From: Haliclystus octoradiatus
Taxonomy: Eukaryota; Cnidaria; Staurozoa; Stauromedusae; Haliclystidae
Length of the DNA: 64,000 nt
Assembly: GCA_916610825.1 (NCBI GenBank)
Contig: OU744453.1
Coordinates: forward strand, 14,260,469-14,324,468
Direction: 5' to 3'
Part shown: positions 14,475-29,400 of the stretch, piece after piece
Position numbering within the stretch: position 1 is the first letter of the stretch
Layout: every line of letters starts with the position of its first letter
Notes under the pieces: generated by a model
What the model saw: only the letters and a program-made list of their open reading frames with translations
What the model was told of the DNA's origin: nothing
Databases searched by the model: none
Position numbers and translations under genes: made by a program

Positions 14475-17400
14475 CAGACCCTTCAAGAACTTGAATCGAA
14501 TATTATCGAAAACGAAGACGACCTCAATAACTTCATAACTACTATAACTGATACATTAACTTTCTCGTGTGATGGCATTTTCAGGCTAAAATCATTCAGC
14601 AAACAGATTTCCAAAAGGCAACCCAAAGCAAATTGGTATACAAAAACATGTTCAGGAATAAAATCCCAGCTAAACAACATTATTCGGTTATTAAAGGTCA
14701 ATCCAAGCAACCCTTACCTACGCGGACGTCTCTTCAAAATGCGTAAAGCTTACAAAACCGAGATAATAAAATCGAAGCAAAATTACAAGGCAACAGTTTT
14801 AAATGAAATTAATAATGCTATGTATACCAACAGAAGTAGATTTTGGGAACTTATAAATAAAAATCTGAAAACACAATCGTCAAACGAAAAAATGCCAAAC
14901 CCTGAAGATTTACTTCTGCATTTTAAAAAATTACACGAAGATACTCTAACCGTCGATGATTCAACTAGCGAAGCATCAATGCCATTACGAGTACCATCAT
15001 CACCAAGCCTTCTCGATTTTCACGACAGTTCAAATTTAAATCTACCCATAACGGAAGATGAAATTCTGACGTCTTTAAAACTTTTGAAAATTCGAAAATC
15101 TCCAGGAACTGATGGTGTCCTATCAGAGATGATTCATTGTACGATTGATAAATTTCTAAAAATATACAAAAAACTTTTCAACAACATTTTACAATGCGGT
15201 ATTTTCCCTCTGGCTTGGAAAGAATCTATGATCTTACCAATTCACAAATCTGGTGACTTACTCGACCCTTCTAATTATAGAGGAATAAGCTTAACAAGTA
15301 TCCTTGGTAAACTTTTCTGTATCGTTCTTAACGAAAGACTAAACAATTTTTTGGAAACAAACAAATTAATTCACCCAACCCAAGGAGGTTTCCAAGAAAA
15401 TCGCCGAACAACCGACCATTTATTCTGCTTAAAAACAATCGTTGCAAAATATACAAAAAACCATCAAAAGCTATATGCCTGCTTCATTGACCTAAAAAAA
15501 GCGTTTGATTCTGTTTGCCAAAAGAGGCTCCTACAAAAACTAGAGCAACTCAATATCACTGGCAAGTTTTATGACATGATCAAAAGTTTGTACTCTGACA
15601 ATTCTGCATTCATTATCCATAACAAAAGGCTAACCAAAGCAATCACACCAAACATTGGAGTAAGGCAAGGCTGCATACTTAGCCCAAATCTCTTTAATAT
15701 CTTTGTAAATGACCTTGCCAAAACCATCACATGTAATTCCTCTGATCCTATTATCTTGCTAGATCAACCATTAAACTGTCTGATGTTTGCAGACGACATT
15801 GTTCTTTTTTCTTCCACCCCACAAGGGCTTCAAAACTGTATTAATATAACTTCCCAATATTGTTCCAAATGGAAACTAAATGTCAACCACGACAAGTCAA
15901 AATGTATCGTGTTTTCCAAATTACAACCATCGGGACCTTCGCACAATTTTTATATAGACGGGAAACAACTTACTTACACTGATAGTTATAAATATCTTGG
16001 ATTCACATTCCATAGATCATGCAAGCAGATTTTTGGTATAAAAGAGTTATGTAAAAAAGGTGAAAAGGCCTGGAACATGAGCAGGCGCTCGTTGAAGGGA
16101 TCCCCCACGAACTACGTTGCTATCCATCATACGCTATATAATACCGTTGTTAAACCAATTCTCCTCTATGCTTCCGACATTTGGGGAGACACTATAACTA
16201 ATGAAGAGAACAACATACTTGAAGCACTGCAAAGAAAAATCATGCGCCAAATGCTGAGCGTAAAGGGAAATACGAACACCCTAGCAGTAAGAGGAGATCT
16301 AGGCATTGCACCACTGCAGATAGACATTAAAGTCACTGTATTGAAGTACTTGCTACGACTGATCAACTCCGATCGAAGCACGATTATATATAAATCCTTT
16401 TCTGAGCAAATGCTCGATAACTCGCCAACATCTTGGCTAGGGAAAGCTAAATCCTTTCTGTCAGAAGTCAACATAGACCTTTCATTACTACTATCCAAAG
16501 ATACTGCTAGTAAATGGAGTAAAAAAAAATTAATCAATACAATCAAAGAAGAGCTAATTGATAAATATTCTGAAAAATTTAAAAACTTAATCACTAACAG
16601 CCTAAACAGATCCAATCAATTAAATTTTTATGCAAATATTTATGAAAATTTTGAATTTCAAAGTTACCTACTAATACCAAATGCCTCCGCTAGGCGTGCA
16701 ATAACTAAACTACGAACTAGTGCACATAAACTCGGGGTTCAGACTGGTAGATACTTTGACATTCCATACCCAGAACGAACATGTAAATTTTGTGATGAAA
16801 ACTATATTGACGATGAAGTGCACCTTCTGTTTCAATGCATTGATAATAACGATCTACGCGATCAATTTTTCAAAATAGCTGAAGAAGTATATACAAACTT
16901 CAGACAGATTGACACCAAAGAACAGTTAAAGGTTTTGTTTACCAAAGCATCATCCCAAATCACAAGAAGACTTGGGATATTTATCTCGAAGTCATTAAAA
17001 AAGCGACTTTCTGAAAGTCAAGTTGATGATATTATCTAGCCTGTAGTCATGTAAATAATTTAATTGAATATGTATAAATAAGAATACATCTTACAAACCT
17101 GTCACACATCCTGTATTTATTTTGGATATATTGACAATAAATGAAACAAACAAACATCATCATCATCATCATCATCATCATCATTTATTCAGAACCTTTA
17201 AGTTATACAAACTTTTTTCAAAGGACTGATTTTGTAAAACTTTGTACCAATATAGTGTGCTACATATTCGTGGTCCATACTCTCCCTATATTTAACAAAT
17301 AGAAACATTGCTCAGTTTTGTGTACTCTGATACAAACACGCTGGGTGCACAATGAGACCTGAAAGAGGCTTGAAAAATCTGGAGCCGCCAGGCAAGTGAT

Positions 17401-20400
17401 TTTTGCCTTCTGAGTGTCTCAAAACACCCAAAGTGTTCGTATCAAAGTACTTAACATAGATAAAATTGTGTGTCATTCACCCACATTCAGGGTCCGACAA
17501 AAGTAGGAATCCAACAATCCTACATTCCGGAAGGATAAAACAAATTTCGGAGACATTTATTATTTTTATGATTTATTGGTCAAACCTCAACAACAAAAAG
17601 AAAGAAGAAAATGTTAGAATGCCTTTAGGATTCCAGAAGGCTGAACTGAACCCTTTGTTGGATCTTGCCTACATTACTCGTGGTTGGAAAATGTCATTCA
17701 TGTCAAGGCGTGATATTTAATTTTATGCCTTTAATTCTATTTTATTTTCAGATGAAATTCCTTGAAAATATTCTTAGTAACAATGGGACAGATGATCATT
17801 GCATTGAGTTTGTTACATTGGGCGGATTAAAACCATTACTTGGCTTGCTTGATCTTGACATTTGTCCACTGGAATTCCCAATGCTGCCTGCATGTCAATC
17901 AGTAGCCAGTGTCTGTAAATCAGTTGTGGTAAGCTTATGCAGTAAAGACCTATTCCATATGATATGAAAATATTTGATAAGGGAAATCTTTGGAAATTCT
18001 TTAATCTCATCAGAATTTTTGAATTTCTTTGAATTACAATTTAAATTGAATTTCTTCATTATTTTCATTTGAAATTTGCATAAAAATTTATTTTGTTCTT
18101 CCTCGTCACGGCTTTAACTACCAAGCTTCTGCCATGGGACATTTCTAATTTTGCCTAACAAAATGGGTGTAGCATATTCGCAACTAGATGCTTTCGTACT
18201 TCAATACCTTCTGCAAAATTGCCTACATTTGTTCTCTAAATCTTTAATGGTTGGATGTTGCACCCCCACATCCCCCTAGGAGTTAGGACCGTGTTCCTCA
18301 TCAGTATAACGTTGACGGTTGTTACCTAATTAAGAATATGACTGTGTAAGTTCTTATAGAACGTTGTTCCGTATTTCTAAAAATGGATATGGCAAATCAG
18401 ATGCAACAGATCGCGCAACCTTGATCCACGTCACTGGATTTTGCTGTCGTAGTAATATGGCAATCCGTAAAGATACATTGATGTAATAAGGGATCCAAAA
18501 GTGAAATTAAAGATTGAAAATTTGCTAGTCTTGCAGTCAAACCCTTCTTATTTTTTTAATAAGATTGATGTCTTTTACCAATAATTTTGCTAGCCTGTAT
18601 ACTGAATGTCTGACGTAATTATACAGGGTAGTCGAGTAGAGAAGCTTGCAGGTCAGGTCTTCAAGATAATCAAGCTTTGTATAGAGCTTAGGAGTTGTCT
18701 TGACATGTAACATTTCATTTCATTCCAATCCATTTTTTTTGTATAGCTCTTATCACAGGAAGTGAAAGTCTTTGAAGAAAGTCTATCTCAGTTAAATGTG
18801 TTGCTTGAGAAGTTAGAGCCTCTTTACCAACCATCTGAACGAAAGGGATCTCTTTTGTTGGCTGAACTTTCAACAACTGTAAAGCAATCCGTTGTCTCTT
18901 ATGGACCATCGGAAACGCCATTGCTTCATGCTATGACATCTGCTCATAGTTTTGTCAGCGTTTTCATTTTCATATGTCGTGGAGCTCAGGTAAGTGTTCA
19001 CAATAACATACACTCCCCCTGTAAAACATTTCATGGACGTAAATGATCCAATTTTTCATGAACTGTTCATGAAAGCTTCATGAAATTTTTCTGTATGTGA
19101 CGTTAATGGATTCTTGTGATCATTGAATGCTATTGCTCTTTGTCACTTATTTGACTCAATAAGATATAAGCTATGAACGTCTAATAATCTTAATTTAAGT
19201 CAATTAAGCAACCTGGAAGATTGTATAATATTTCATGTGATTTCATTGAACAGCTTAATCCTCAATTCTGATTGATTTACAGATGTGTCTATATTTTTTA
19301 TATACTGTATATCTCAACTGTTTCATAATTTGGATAAGTGTTTATTTATTTTTATTTGTTTATTACGAATATTTATACAGGATAAACATGTCAGTGAGAT
19401 GTATCACTTTTGTTAATGTGTGTCCTGTTTTTAAACAAATACAATATTAACTGTTGATATCGAGAGGTTATCTCAAATGTCAGAGAAACCAATATAGAAA
19501 GATGGTGCCTTATAAGTTGGAACCTATCTACCATGATTCCATGAAACATGTTGAAATTGATCTTTTACCATCATTGTCCACTGTCCAAGGCATACAAAAA
19601 TATTCCTATAGGAATAGAAGAATGAAAGATTTCTAACTTATGCCATTCAGGATTTTAAATTACGATTATGGGCAGCAGAGTGTTTCACATTGAAGCACAA
19701 TATGAAATATTTGATAATGACGAATTCTTCTACAGCTAAACTTTGTTGTTGTTTAATTTTAGACTGATGTAAAGAGCATGTCAACTAATCAATGGGGAAG
19801 TGAAATTGGATTGTCAGTTTTAAAAAAGTTAGGCTATTTATACACAAGCCTTGTATGGGAAAGCAGTTTGTTATTATCATTATGCTCGTTACCAAATAAC
19901 GAAAATTTGAAAACTGCAAATGATAGTTTATTCATGGCCAACATTGTCAATCTGTTGGATTCAAATCAAGATGACATTATTCGCACTGACAATGAAGCAT
20001 CAACGTCGTCATCAAAACAACCTTTCTCTCCATTGAAAAAGACACAACGTAATCTTTTCAAATGGCTCTTATCAGCGTCATCTCATCTAGGTCGATCTTT
20101 AGCTGAGCTCTTTGGTCTTTTAGTACACCAATGTGTTGGCTCTAGTTCACGATTAAGAAGACATTTTCAGAGTTCTTCCTTGCCTGTATTACCATCTATG
20201 CAAGCAAGAAATGTTGCTTCACATCTACAAAATTTATTAGTTCACGGATTAACATTTTCATGCCCCACTAGCATTACAAGACCTAGAATCAAGTAAGTTA
20301 AAACCAACCGTATAATTTATACACACTACTCTGAGTTTCACATAAAGTGAGCTGTTTAGGTTGACTTCAACTGCCAAAATCAGTTTGTTAGTAAAATGAT

Positions 20401-23400
20401 AAATATGTAAAAAATGATTTTGATTGTAAAACTCTGAGTAGCATCAATTAGTATGTGCCTCATCTTTCACACTCGTTCTGTTTTTATTGAGAACTGCACT
20501 CTTGTGTATGCAATGTAGCTCACTTAAGTGCAAGTAAAAGTTACAAATGATTTTCATTGCATCAGACATGAGAATTTTCAGACTTTTAGCGGATTTCACA
20601 CTATTTTCACCGTTTTGAACTCTTGTTATTGCATTTCTCCCATTGAAATCCATTACAAATGCTATAGATATCCTAGATTTCAGACTATTTTTTAAATTTG
20701 AATTCTCATGTCTGTTGCATTTATCCGAGTTGTTTAACAAGGACTTCACCACAAGTAGGCAATAATATAGTTACGATGTCAGGTTGCAGGTGAGCGGGAA
20801 TTTAACTTACCGGTATCTGAATTCAGATAAATGAATATATTCGGATAAGCTGGGTACACTGTACTAAATTCACGTAAGGGGGCCACACTGTATTGTTTAA
20901 TAAATCAGAATTCAACAGTCTATTTCTCGATTCTCAACCACAAATAAATGAGCAATTGCCTACCGTAGCATCATTCGTGCAGATAAATAAGCTTAATTGC
21001 AAGTAATTTAGATTCACTGGTAGAAACTTGTCGTTGGTTATGACTAGTAGAGTAAGATTATTATATGGATAATTTCAAAATATACTGTATTGTTACAATA
21101 TAGAATAAAAAAGGAAATAGAAAAAATGATTTAAATTTGTAAATATAATAACTGCGAAAAGTTTTGAAATTTCAAATTTATCTCAAGATTTTTTTTCTTC
21201 TCAGGCTAACGTTTTACATTTGTGCGGTTGGCTTTGTTGCACCAATTGTGTTTTATGAAAAGAAACCATATCATTTTATGTTACAACATTTAATGAATGG
21301 CAATGCTTTGAATGAGATTTTCAAGTAAGTATAATTTTAACAGAGATGTCTGATTTTTAACCGATACAGTAGGCCAGTTCCAATTTCAAACTAGAAATGA
21401 CAAAGGAACTCCTAATTTTCCAAATAAAGAGATTTGAATATGAGAGCAATCTTGTATTTGCTCAAAAATAAAGAAAACCCACTAGAAGTAATTGTTATGC
21501 TGTAGTGTTTGCTGCTTTCTGAATATTCTTCTGTTTTTGACTGAATTTGACTCTCATTAACATGGCCCTACAAATGTTTTCTACTACTACACTACACCAG
21601 AAACCTGAATTTTAATCCAGAAACTTCGAAAATCTTTTTACATAAAGAGGTCCTAGAATAATGCCAATTTTCTGTGAAAGAAAAATCGAATTTTCTTCTC
21701 AATTGTTGCCAGCCTTTGGAATCATATTTGTCAGGTTGCCACTTTTGTCGGACCTTGTTCATTAATGGAAGCTACATAATCCAGTTGACATGTCCATCTA
21801 TAGGCAATATGAAGCTCTGACTTCAGATCAACTGTTTTGTTCTTGTTTTGTTTTTGTTTTGAGACTAACATATCGATAGGGATTTAATGAACCAAACGTC
21901 AACATAACTTATTTAGGCTATTTTGGTTTCACATCCGACTGAAATTCAAATATTGTTTCGTTCTTTTGTTTGAGGTTTCATATACAACATTTGATTGCGG
22001 AATTACTTGAAACCCTTACTTTGACCTAATAAATCAGCACCTTGACCTTAAACATATATTTTTCACAAAGACACACAGTATCATTGTGTTAATACTAATA
22101 ATCATTAATAAATTCCACTTTTAGGCTGTTGCAATGGGCTTTAGACTTGTATGATGTCACTCTTAATGACAGCACTTCTCAGAAGGAAGGTATGTGTACT
22201 TCTTGTCTTCACATATTGTATCATGTTATGCTCCATATTATCTGCAATGTTCACGTTTTCCCATTTTTTCCAGAAGGTTTTGGTGAATTCCTTGATGTTT
22301 GGTTATCATTGGTTGAGAAATTGGCCAATACAAAGCAAATTGTTGAATCTCCTCATGCTCTGCCGGCGCGTTCATCTATCCCAGAATTCACTCCTTTTGT
22401 ACCTTATAAATTTGTATCAAGAGTGCACAAGGTAGGTTTCTTCCATTGTATTTTTGAATTTTGTTGATTACTTTTTTCAATGAATTGGTGAGACTGGTCT
22501 GACACGTGATTTGTTCGGTCCTTGCCCTATCCAGGAGCTCATCATAGACCTTTCTGATGTTGTAGCTCGCCAGGAATCATACCTGAAGTCCTGCTGACTA
22601 ATAGTGTGGATGGTGATGGCAGTTCATATGTTTAAAGAGATTAATATGTGGGGCCATGTTTTGAACTCAATTTTATATTACCCATGCTCCGCTTACTACT
22701 TGATAACAAGTTCTAGGCTTTTTCCTGTGCCATATTTTACTTGCCAACAGCTTTCTCCTTTTTGCATGTCTATTCTGTAGCAGACAAAATAACAATTTTG
22801 AAATTCAAAATCACAGAAAAGTTTAACATCATACCTACGAACTAACATTTAAATGAAACACCCAGTCATCTGTCCATTATGCACCATTCTGGCGACTGTC
22901 CCAATGCAAAAGGGAATATTACCCCCAAAGGTATTCATTATACCAACCCCCTGGAAAGATGGACCCCTTAAACAGAGCATAACCCTGACATGTATTAGAG
23001 TCTCCGAATCAAATAAGGAGAACAACACAGTCAAACCTTGTTATAGCGGTCACCTCTATGCTGTAATCACCTGTTCATAGTGGTCAACCCTGTATATGAA
23101 GGCCACCTGCATCCAGTGCTCAATTTATCTACCTCCAGTAGCTGGCTGATGTTTCACTATAGTAATTTTCATGTGATGTTGATGTATTGTATAGCTTGCA
23201 TTTGAATCCTTGTCATGTCTTTGGAATCACCCAATTCTGAAACAAGTAACGAATCAAGTTGCTGATCGCATGTTTACAATTCTTATTCACATTGTAAAAG
23301 GAGAAGCTTTGATTGAAGCAAATCTCAAAAAATCTGTTGCCACTATGACACCCGCAGCTACTGTTACAGCTACAGCAACATCTGGGACAAGCACTGCTGA

Positions 23401-26400
23401 ACAATCTACTGCCCCAACAACAGCAACATCACAAACTCAAAATGGTAGTAGATCAAGTGGCTGGACACCTGTCAATCAAAGGCTACTTCATCAAGTTAGT
23501 ACTACACTAAAATATATCATTTTTTCTTAAGTTTTATATCTTTGCTTTTGTACATTGTTCATGTACGTGCAATCAATTTAATGCGGTCTCTTGATACCCT
23601 TTATTTGATGGTCTTGATTAGTTTTTTTTCTACATTTCATTCACAATGTACATATATCAAGTTCCAAACAGAATACATGTATGGAAGGCATTTATTTATT
23701 GTTCTTATACTATGTGTTTAGGCTGTAACAATTTATTGACAGCTATAAAATGAGAGTTGAAATGTGCTGAATGACTTTGCGCAAACAACATCATCCGATA
23801 GTGTTCCAATGGTGATTATGGCGTACTACTCAATTAATTTAAAAATAATGTTTGACGTTGAGTTTGGAGGTGTCGATGTGATTGATTTATTGACAAGATA
23901 TAATGTCTTCAATTATCATTTTTCTTCACATCCTAAAATTTAAGCTAAACAATCTAATTTAAGATTATACCAACTAAACTATTTTAAGTTTTATAGATAT
24001 TTTGACAAGTCTTCTTTATTTAGAATGAATTTGAATGTCAGAAATGTATTTGATATAAGTGTATACCAGTACATCAGTATGTAATTGACTGGTAGTTGTA
24101 GCATTGTCAGGGTCCAACAAAATGTTAAGCCTTCTGGAATCCTGGAGGCATTTCAACCTTTTCTCCTTAATTTGCTATTTTTGAAGTTTGAGCAATGAAC
24201 CATAAAAATATCAATTTTCTTCTGAATTTGCTCTAACCTTCCGGGAATCTACTATTGCAGGAGTTATACTGTTGCCAGACCCTGAGCATCGACAGTTTTA
24301 TATTATTCACCTCCTTAATGTCCTATCTTTTAATTACATGGTATAAGGACACAAGTTAGATAATATATGTCATTTTCTTAATCGAGGGCTTCCCAATGAT
24401 GTCATTTACTAAAATACAATGACAGGCAGTCCATTTGGCACTAATGCGCAGACCAACTATACAAAGAAAAAGTCTGTCTTCCCTTAGAGTATTAATTCTC
24501 AGACTTATATCTGATTTAACTATATATATCTTACAGCTTGTAAGTATTGGATTTGAAGAACCCTTAGCTCAAGAAGCACTCCTCCATTCAAGAAATAATT
24601 TGCAACGTGCAGCAGAGTATGCATTAAATCGTGGTGGTACTGGCTCTTCAACTGGGGTTTTGGCAGCCGCAAGTGATGCCGTATGTTCCAATTAAATCAT
24701 TATATAATTTACAGTACCATGATATACATGATAAACAACCAGTCAGTTATATTGCATTGTTCCCTTTAGTAAATTGTCAAATTACAGTATTCTTTTGAAT
24801 CAACCCTGTACATATATTTATAGTGTCCACAGTTTATAATTCTAAATCGACGCAAAAAAATCAGACATCCATATTTGCTACTAATAGTTTCACACCTTCA
24901 GCAATCATCATAGTTACAACATTGATGCTTTATAGCTCTTTTTGAAATATGATGTTGGCAAAAACGTAGAATGTTGGCCGAAAATCATGTCAAACTCTCT
25001 ATTGGTAAATAAAATCAAGACAAGAATCTCCAAATTTTTAAAAAATATGCAAAAATGCAATAGTGACATATCAGATAGAAGAAAAAGTTCTATCCATTGC
25101 TTTTGTGTCCCAAGGGGCGATATATATACTTTAAGTTGTCAATATTCATCAGTCAACATATGCTCCCAAGTTTTGAGGGTTAGTAAGTTTGACTGGAACT
25201 TTTTCTCCTTTATAAAGTTTCCACGGCTGTCTATTCTACATCATTTCCTTGTAGATAATGTAATGTAGATAATAACCTTCATTGATTCGGAAATCTTCTT
25301 AAGAAGGTAGATTTCCTTTTTTTTCTGATTTGTGTTGCTATTTTAAGCTATACAGTGTAACCCGCTTATGTAGAATTCAGATAAGTGAAATTCCCGCTTA
25401 TCTGCAACCTGGCTTTGAAACCCGTTAAACAATTTTCTGGTCAAGTCCTTGGTTAAGAATTTCTGATAAACTGCGAATTCGGATAAATGCAATGAAAAGC
25501 GTTGGCAATTTTGACTTGCACTTAAGCGGGTTAAACCAGAGCCATCTATTTATAAGAGTTGGGACACTTCTGCCATTTTTGTATCTTTTTGCCTGGACCC
25601 GAGCACGTTTTTAACAGTGCGCATGTGCAGGAGAATGTTGTGTGTTTTTTTCAGCCATATTGGATTGTATTTTTTCGCGCGTTTCACTTGAAATGATCGA
25701 CAACCTGTTTCTGAAAGAACAAAGATGGCGTCCAAAAATCACGTGACTGGCATCTGTCCAATTGGAGACGATAGCGGCACATAAAAGCGTGTCTCAACTC
25801 TTGTAAATAGATGGCTCTGGGTTAAACTGTATTGAAATTAATATTTTACAAAATCGGTCTAGATATTCTTTACTCGTCATGTGTATGATGGTTTGTTACT
25901 TGTTTTGATGTAGGCACCAACCGATGCTATGGATGTTGATTTATCTGAGGAGGATATGATGATCAAAGCAATTGCTATGTCACTTGGTGACGCAGCTTCC
26001 AGCAAGGTAATACAAAGATATTATACTGTCAACTAAGAAAAATAATATCAGGCGTCTGTTCATTTCTGTGTGCTTCGGATAGGTCATATTATTGTTTTCT
26101 TTCTACTGTTAATCAACAACAAGGAATGGATTGAAAACCCTCTATCTTGAGTTTTGAAGCATCTTCCAATCCATTAGAGGAGCAACATTGACCGGCGGTC
26201 GCTACGAGCTCAACTTGAATTAAGCTTAGCATAAATTCAACGATCAATGTCAGTCATGGCTTAGGATGGCTTCAAATTTCAAGCTCCAGCGTGGCTTCAG
26301 GCAAAGTACCAATACAAACAACAAACACGCACGTGACCTTTAAGCGCGTAGAGCCCACCGGTCAGTTTTGCCCCTTTAGATATGTCCCTGTTGATTTTAA

Positions 26401-29400
26401 CAATACCATCATCGTAGTTGTCTTTGTGACATTTACAGGCATAAGAATTCTGAACTTGTTTGCAGATTTCAGACAATAATTATGCTTTATAGTTATTACC
26501 TTCTTTCCTATTTAAATTCATTACAGTTAACCAAGATATCATAGATTTCAGGCTGTTTTTAACATATGTATTATCGTATCTGCCTTTAGATGGATTGTAG
26601 TACACCTTTACCGCAACCAACGGCAAACATAGCACAAGATGAAGACAATTGGATCTTACCGAATGAAGTGTTAACTAATTTCACAGATAATGCTATCGAT
26701 GGATGTTTAGAATTGTTAGCTGATAAGCCACAGTGTGTTCATTCTGTGTGTAGTTTTATTAATGCATTATCAGAACGTAACGGTGCAGAATGGAATAAGA
26801 AAGTTATTGAAACTATCATCAAAGGAGTAAGTCTATGTATAGTCTAACATAGGGATTGTATTCGAATAGCAACTATTCGAATATTGTTTAAATAGTTTTC
26901 AAAAGCTGACTATTTTTATATATTTTTTTCAGTTATTATTAAAGCTTATTCCGAATAGTGAAAAGTTATTATAAATAATTTAATAAACGGTTAAATAATA
27001 ATATTGTTATGTTTCATTTGTTGTAATAGATCAAACATGAAGCCGATATTTTACTGATCAAACTAAAAGAAAACCCTGAAGTATTAATGAAATCACTAGA
27101 TACACCATTGACTAGCAGTGAATCGGAATTGTTTGCAACAAAGCTTCATCTATTCGCATTACTTGCTCAGGTAAGCTATAGGAAAATAATCTGGTTCTTG
27201 TTCCTGTTATTACTTACTCAAGTTTTTTTATCGACGACTGAATTGACATTTCTTGAAAAATAAGCATTTAGGAATGTGAGTGTATCTAGTTTGAGGATAT
27301 TCAACGTTAAATGACCCCAGCATGTCTAATTTCTGGTTATGAAGAGTGAGTGTGATACAGTCACAACAGCTATCAATCATTTGTCCATAACAGCAATACA
27401 GTGTTAAAATTTTAATGTGACCTGGTTAATTAGTATTTGTAGTTACGGATCCATTGCAACAAGTAGAAGCCCTTGTTGCACCCTTAATTCAACATCAACC
27501 AAGTGGAGGCAGTATAGCTTCTAGAGGATACGCAATACAATTGACATAGATGTAAGATATCAAAATTAGCAGAGTCGGGAAATTACAGTAGACCTATACC
27601 AACAATGTTTCAATATGTATTACAAATCTGTTAATACCCCCCTCCTTTAATTTCCCGCTGTTCTCCTACATGAAGCATGAAAGGAAGTTTAAACCAAGTG
27701 CAGATGTAATGTCCGTACTGTACCCCTGATATAATTTCAACCAGATTGGAGGCACTATTGCATCTAGAGGATACGCAGTAGTCAATATTTGAGATATCAA
27801 AATACAACATACCTAAATTGTCTCAATGTGTATTGTAACTCAGTTATGTCCCATCTTGTGATGTCCGACCTTGTTCAATTTCCTGTTCTTCTCTCGCATG
27901 AGGAGGGAGATATGAAGCAAATTAAACTGTATTTCTGAGGATGTAAATTTTTTCTATTCGTGTAGGATTATTCTGGTGATTGTGCTGTTAGCATTGATAA
28001 ATCATCGTTGTGTGATTCACTCTTGGCCTTATTAAATGCTTACTGTGAATGGACAACTACATTGAAAATGAATAGTAAATCCATAAAAACACCAAGGTAA
28101 TGTAATATTCTTACAACTTGTCCAATGCAACAACCCCTTATAAATGACCACAGTCCAAGGGATGTTAAGAATTGTCAAACTGTTGAATCAGTCGATACAG
28201 TTTGCGAATGATTGACAGTCACCTCTTGATCACAGAGTGCATGTTTATTTGAGGGACATAACAAATTTACAGAACTTATACAAATACCATGCATGAACTG
28301 ACGAGGAATCAAACTCCAATTTCCTGCACACTGTGCTGTCACTCTGCCACTCTGCTATCAATATGCACTGGAAACACATTGATTTAATAGTCAATTTCTT
28401 ATAATGATATCTTGTTTTCACCCTTCTCCATTCTGCTGCTGTGATTATTTCTCATAATCAATCGTTGTGATTTAGAGTATACTTTTCAATATAAGCAAGT
28501 TTCATTGTCATCATCATCATCTACATATTCATCTTGGTTCTACTGGATTCAAATGTTTTGTTGTTGTATTTAAACAGATGGCTTGCTTCACTTTTACTCT
28601 TGATTGAACAATACCAAAAAGCAGCAATGTGTTGGCAAAGAACTAAGAACGAGGTTTGTTGAAGTATACACAGTACATCAATATATGTAATTGTTTAGTT
28701 GTCGATTTAGCTTGGTATAGTAAAACATTATACATACCCTTACATACCAGAATATGAGCAAGCTAATGGCATTGAAAGATTGACCATTATATATGCAATG
28801 TGGAAGAAATAAGAGAGATGTTTAGCGTTTTATTGGCACAAGTTATTCTTTTTGAGATATAAAGCTTTATAAACTCACAAGTTATCCCGGCAAGGGACTT
28901 TATACAACATGGAAGTTATTCATCAATATATTTGATTGAAAAATGGGTTACAGTGATACTTTTAGATGTACCATGAACGACCACTATAAACAGGCGATCG
29001 CTGTAAAGAGGTGGCTGCTATGTTATAACAGGTTTGGCAGTATTATACAATTATTGCTAGTTTGAATGTAGTTGATATTAAGTGAACTGAATTTCAGGAT
29101 ATTCTTTTTGTACTGGTAATAGAATACATTGCTACTATTTTATTGTAGGATTGTTCTCATGTTTGGAAATGGTTTGATGACCGCAGTGGACGATGGTGTA
29201 ATTATAGTATCTGCAATAACACATCAATTGATACGGCGTATCACAAGAACCAATCTAATGTCAGGTACGATATAGTAAATAGAGAACTCGTAATTGTTAC
29301 AAGGCATAACTATATTTTAAAAAAATATTGTTACGTTCATAGACATTGAAAATTATTTAAAAAAAGTAAAATACTTAACTGAGATTTACTTATATTTTTT

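Noticed and set aside
14427..14475. CRISPR-like direct repeats
   Set aside because: Only simple trinucleotide and MITE repeats exist; no repeat-spacer structure, and the DNA is animal nuclear.
16166..16615. 149-codon antisense frame in the LINE
   Set aside because: It is the mirror of the reverse-transcriptase frame and has no independent support.
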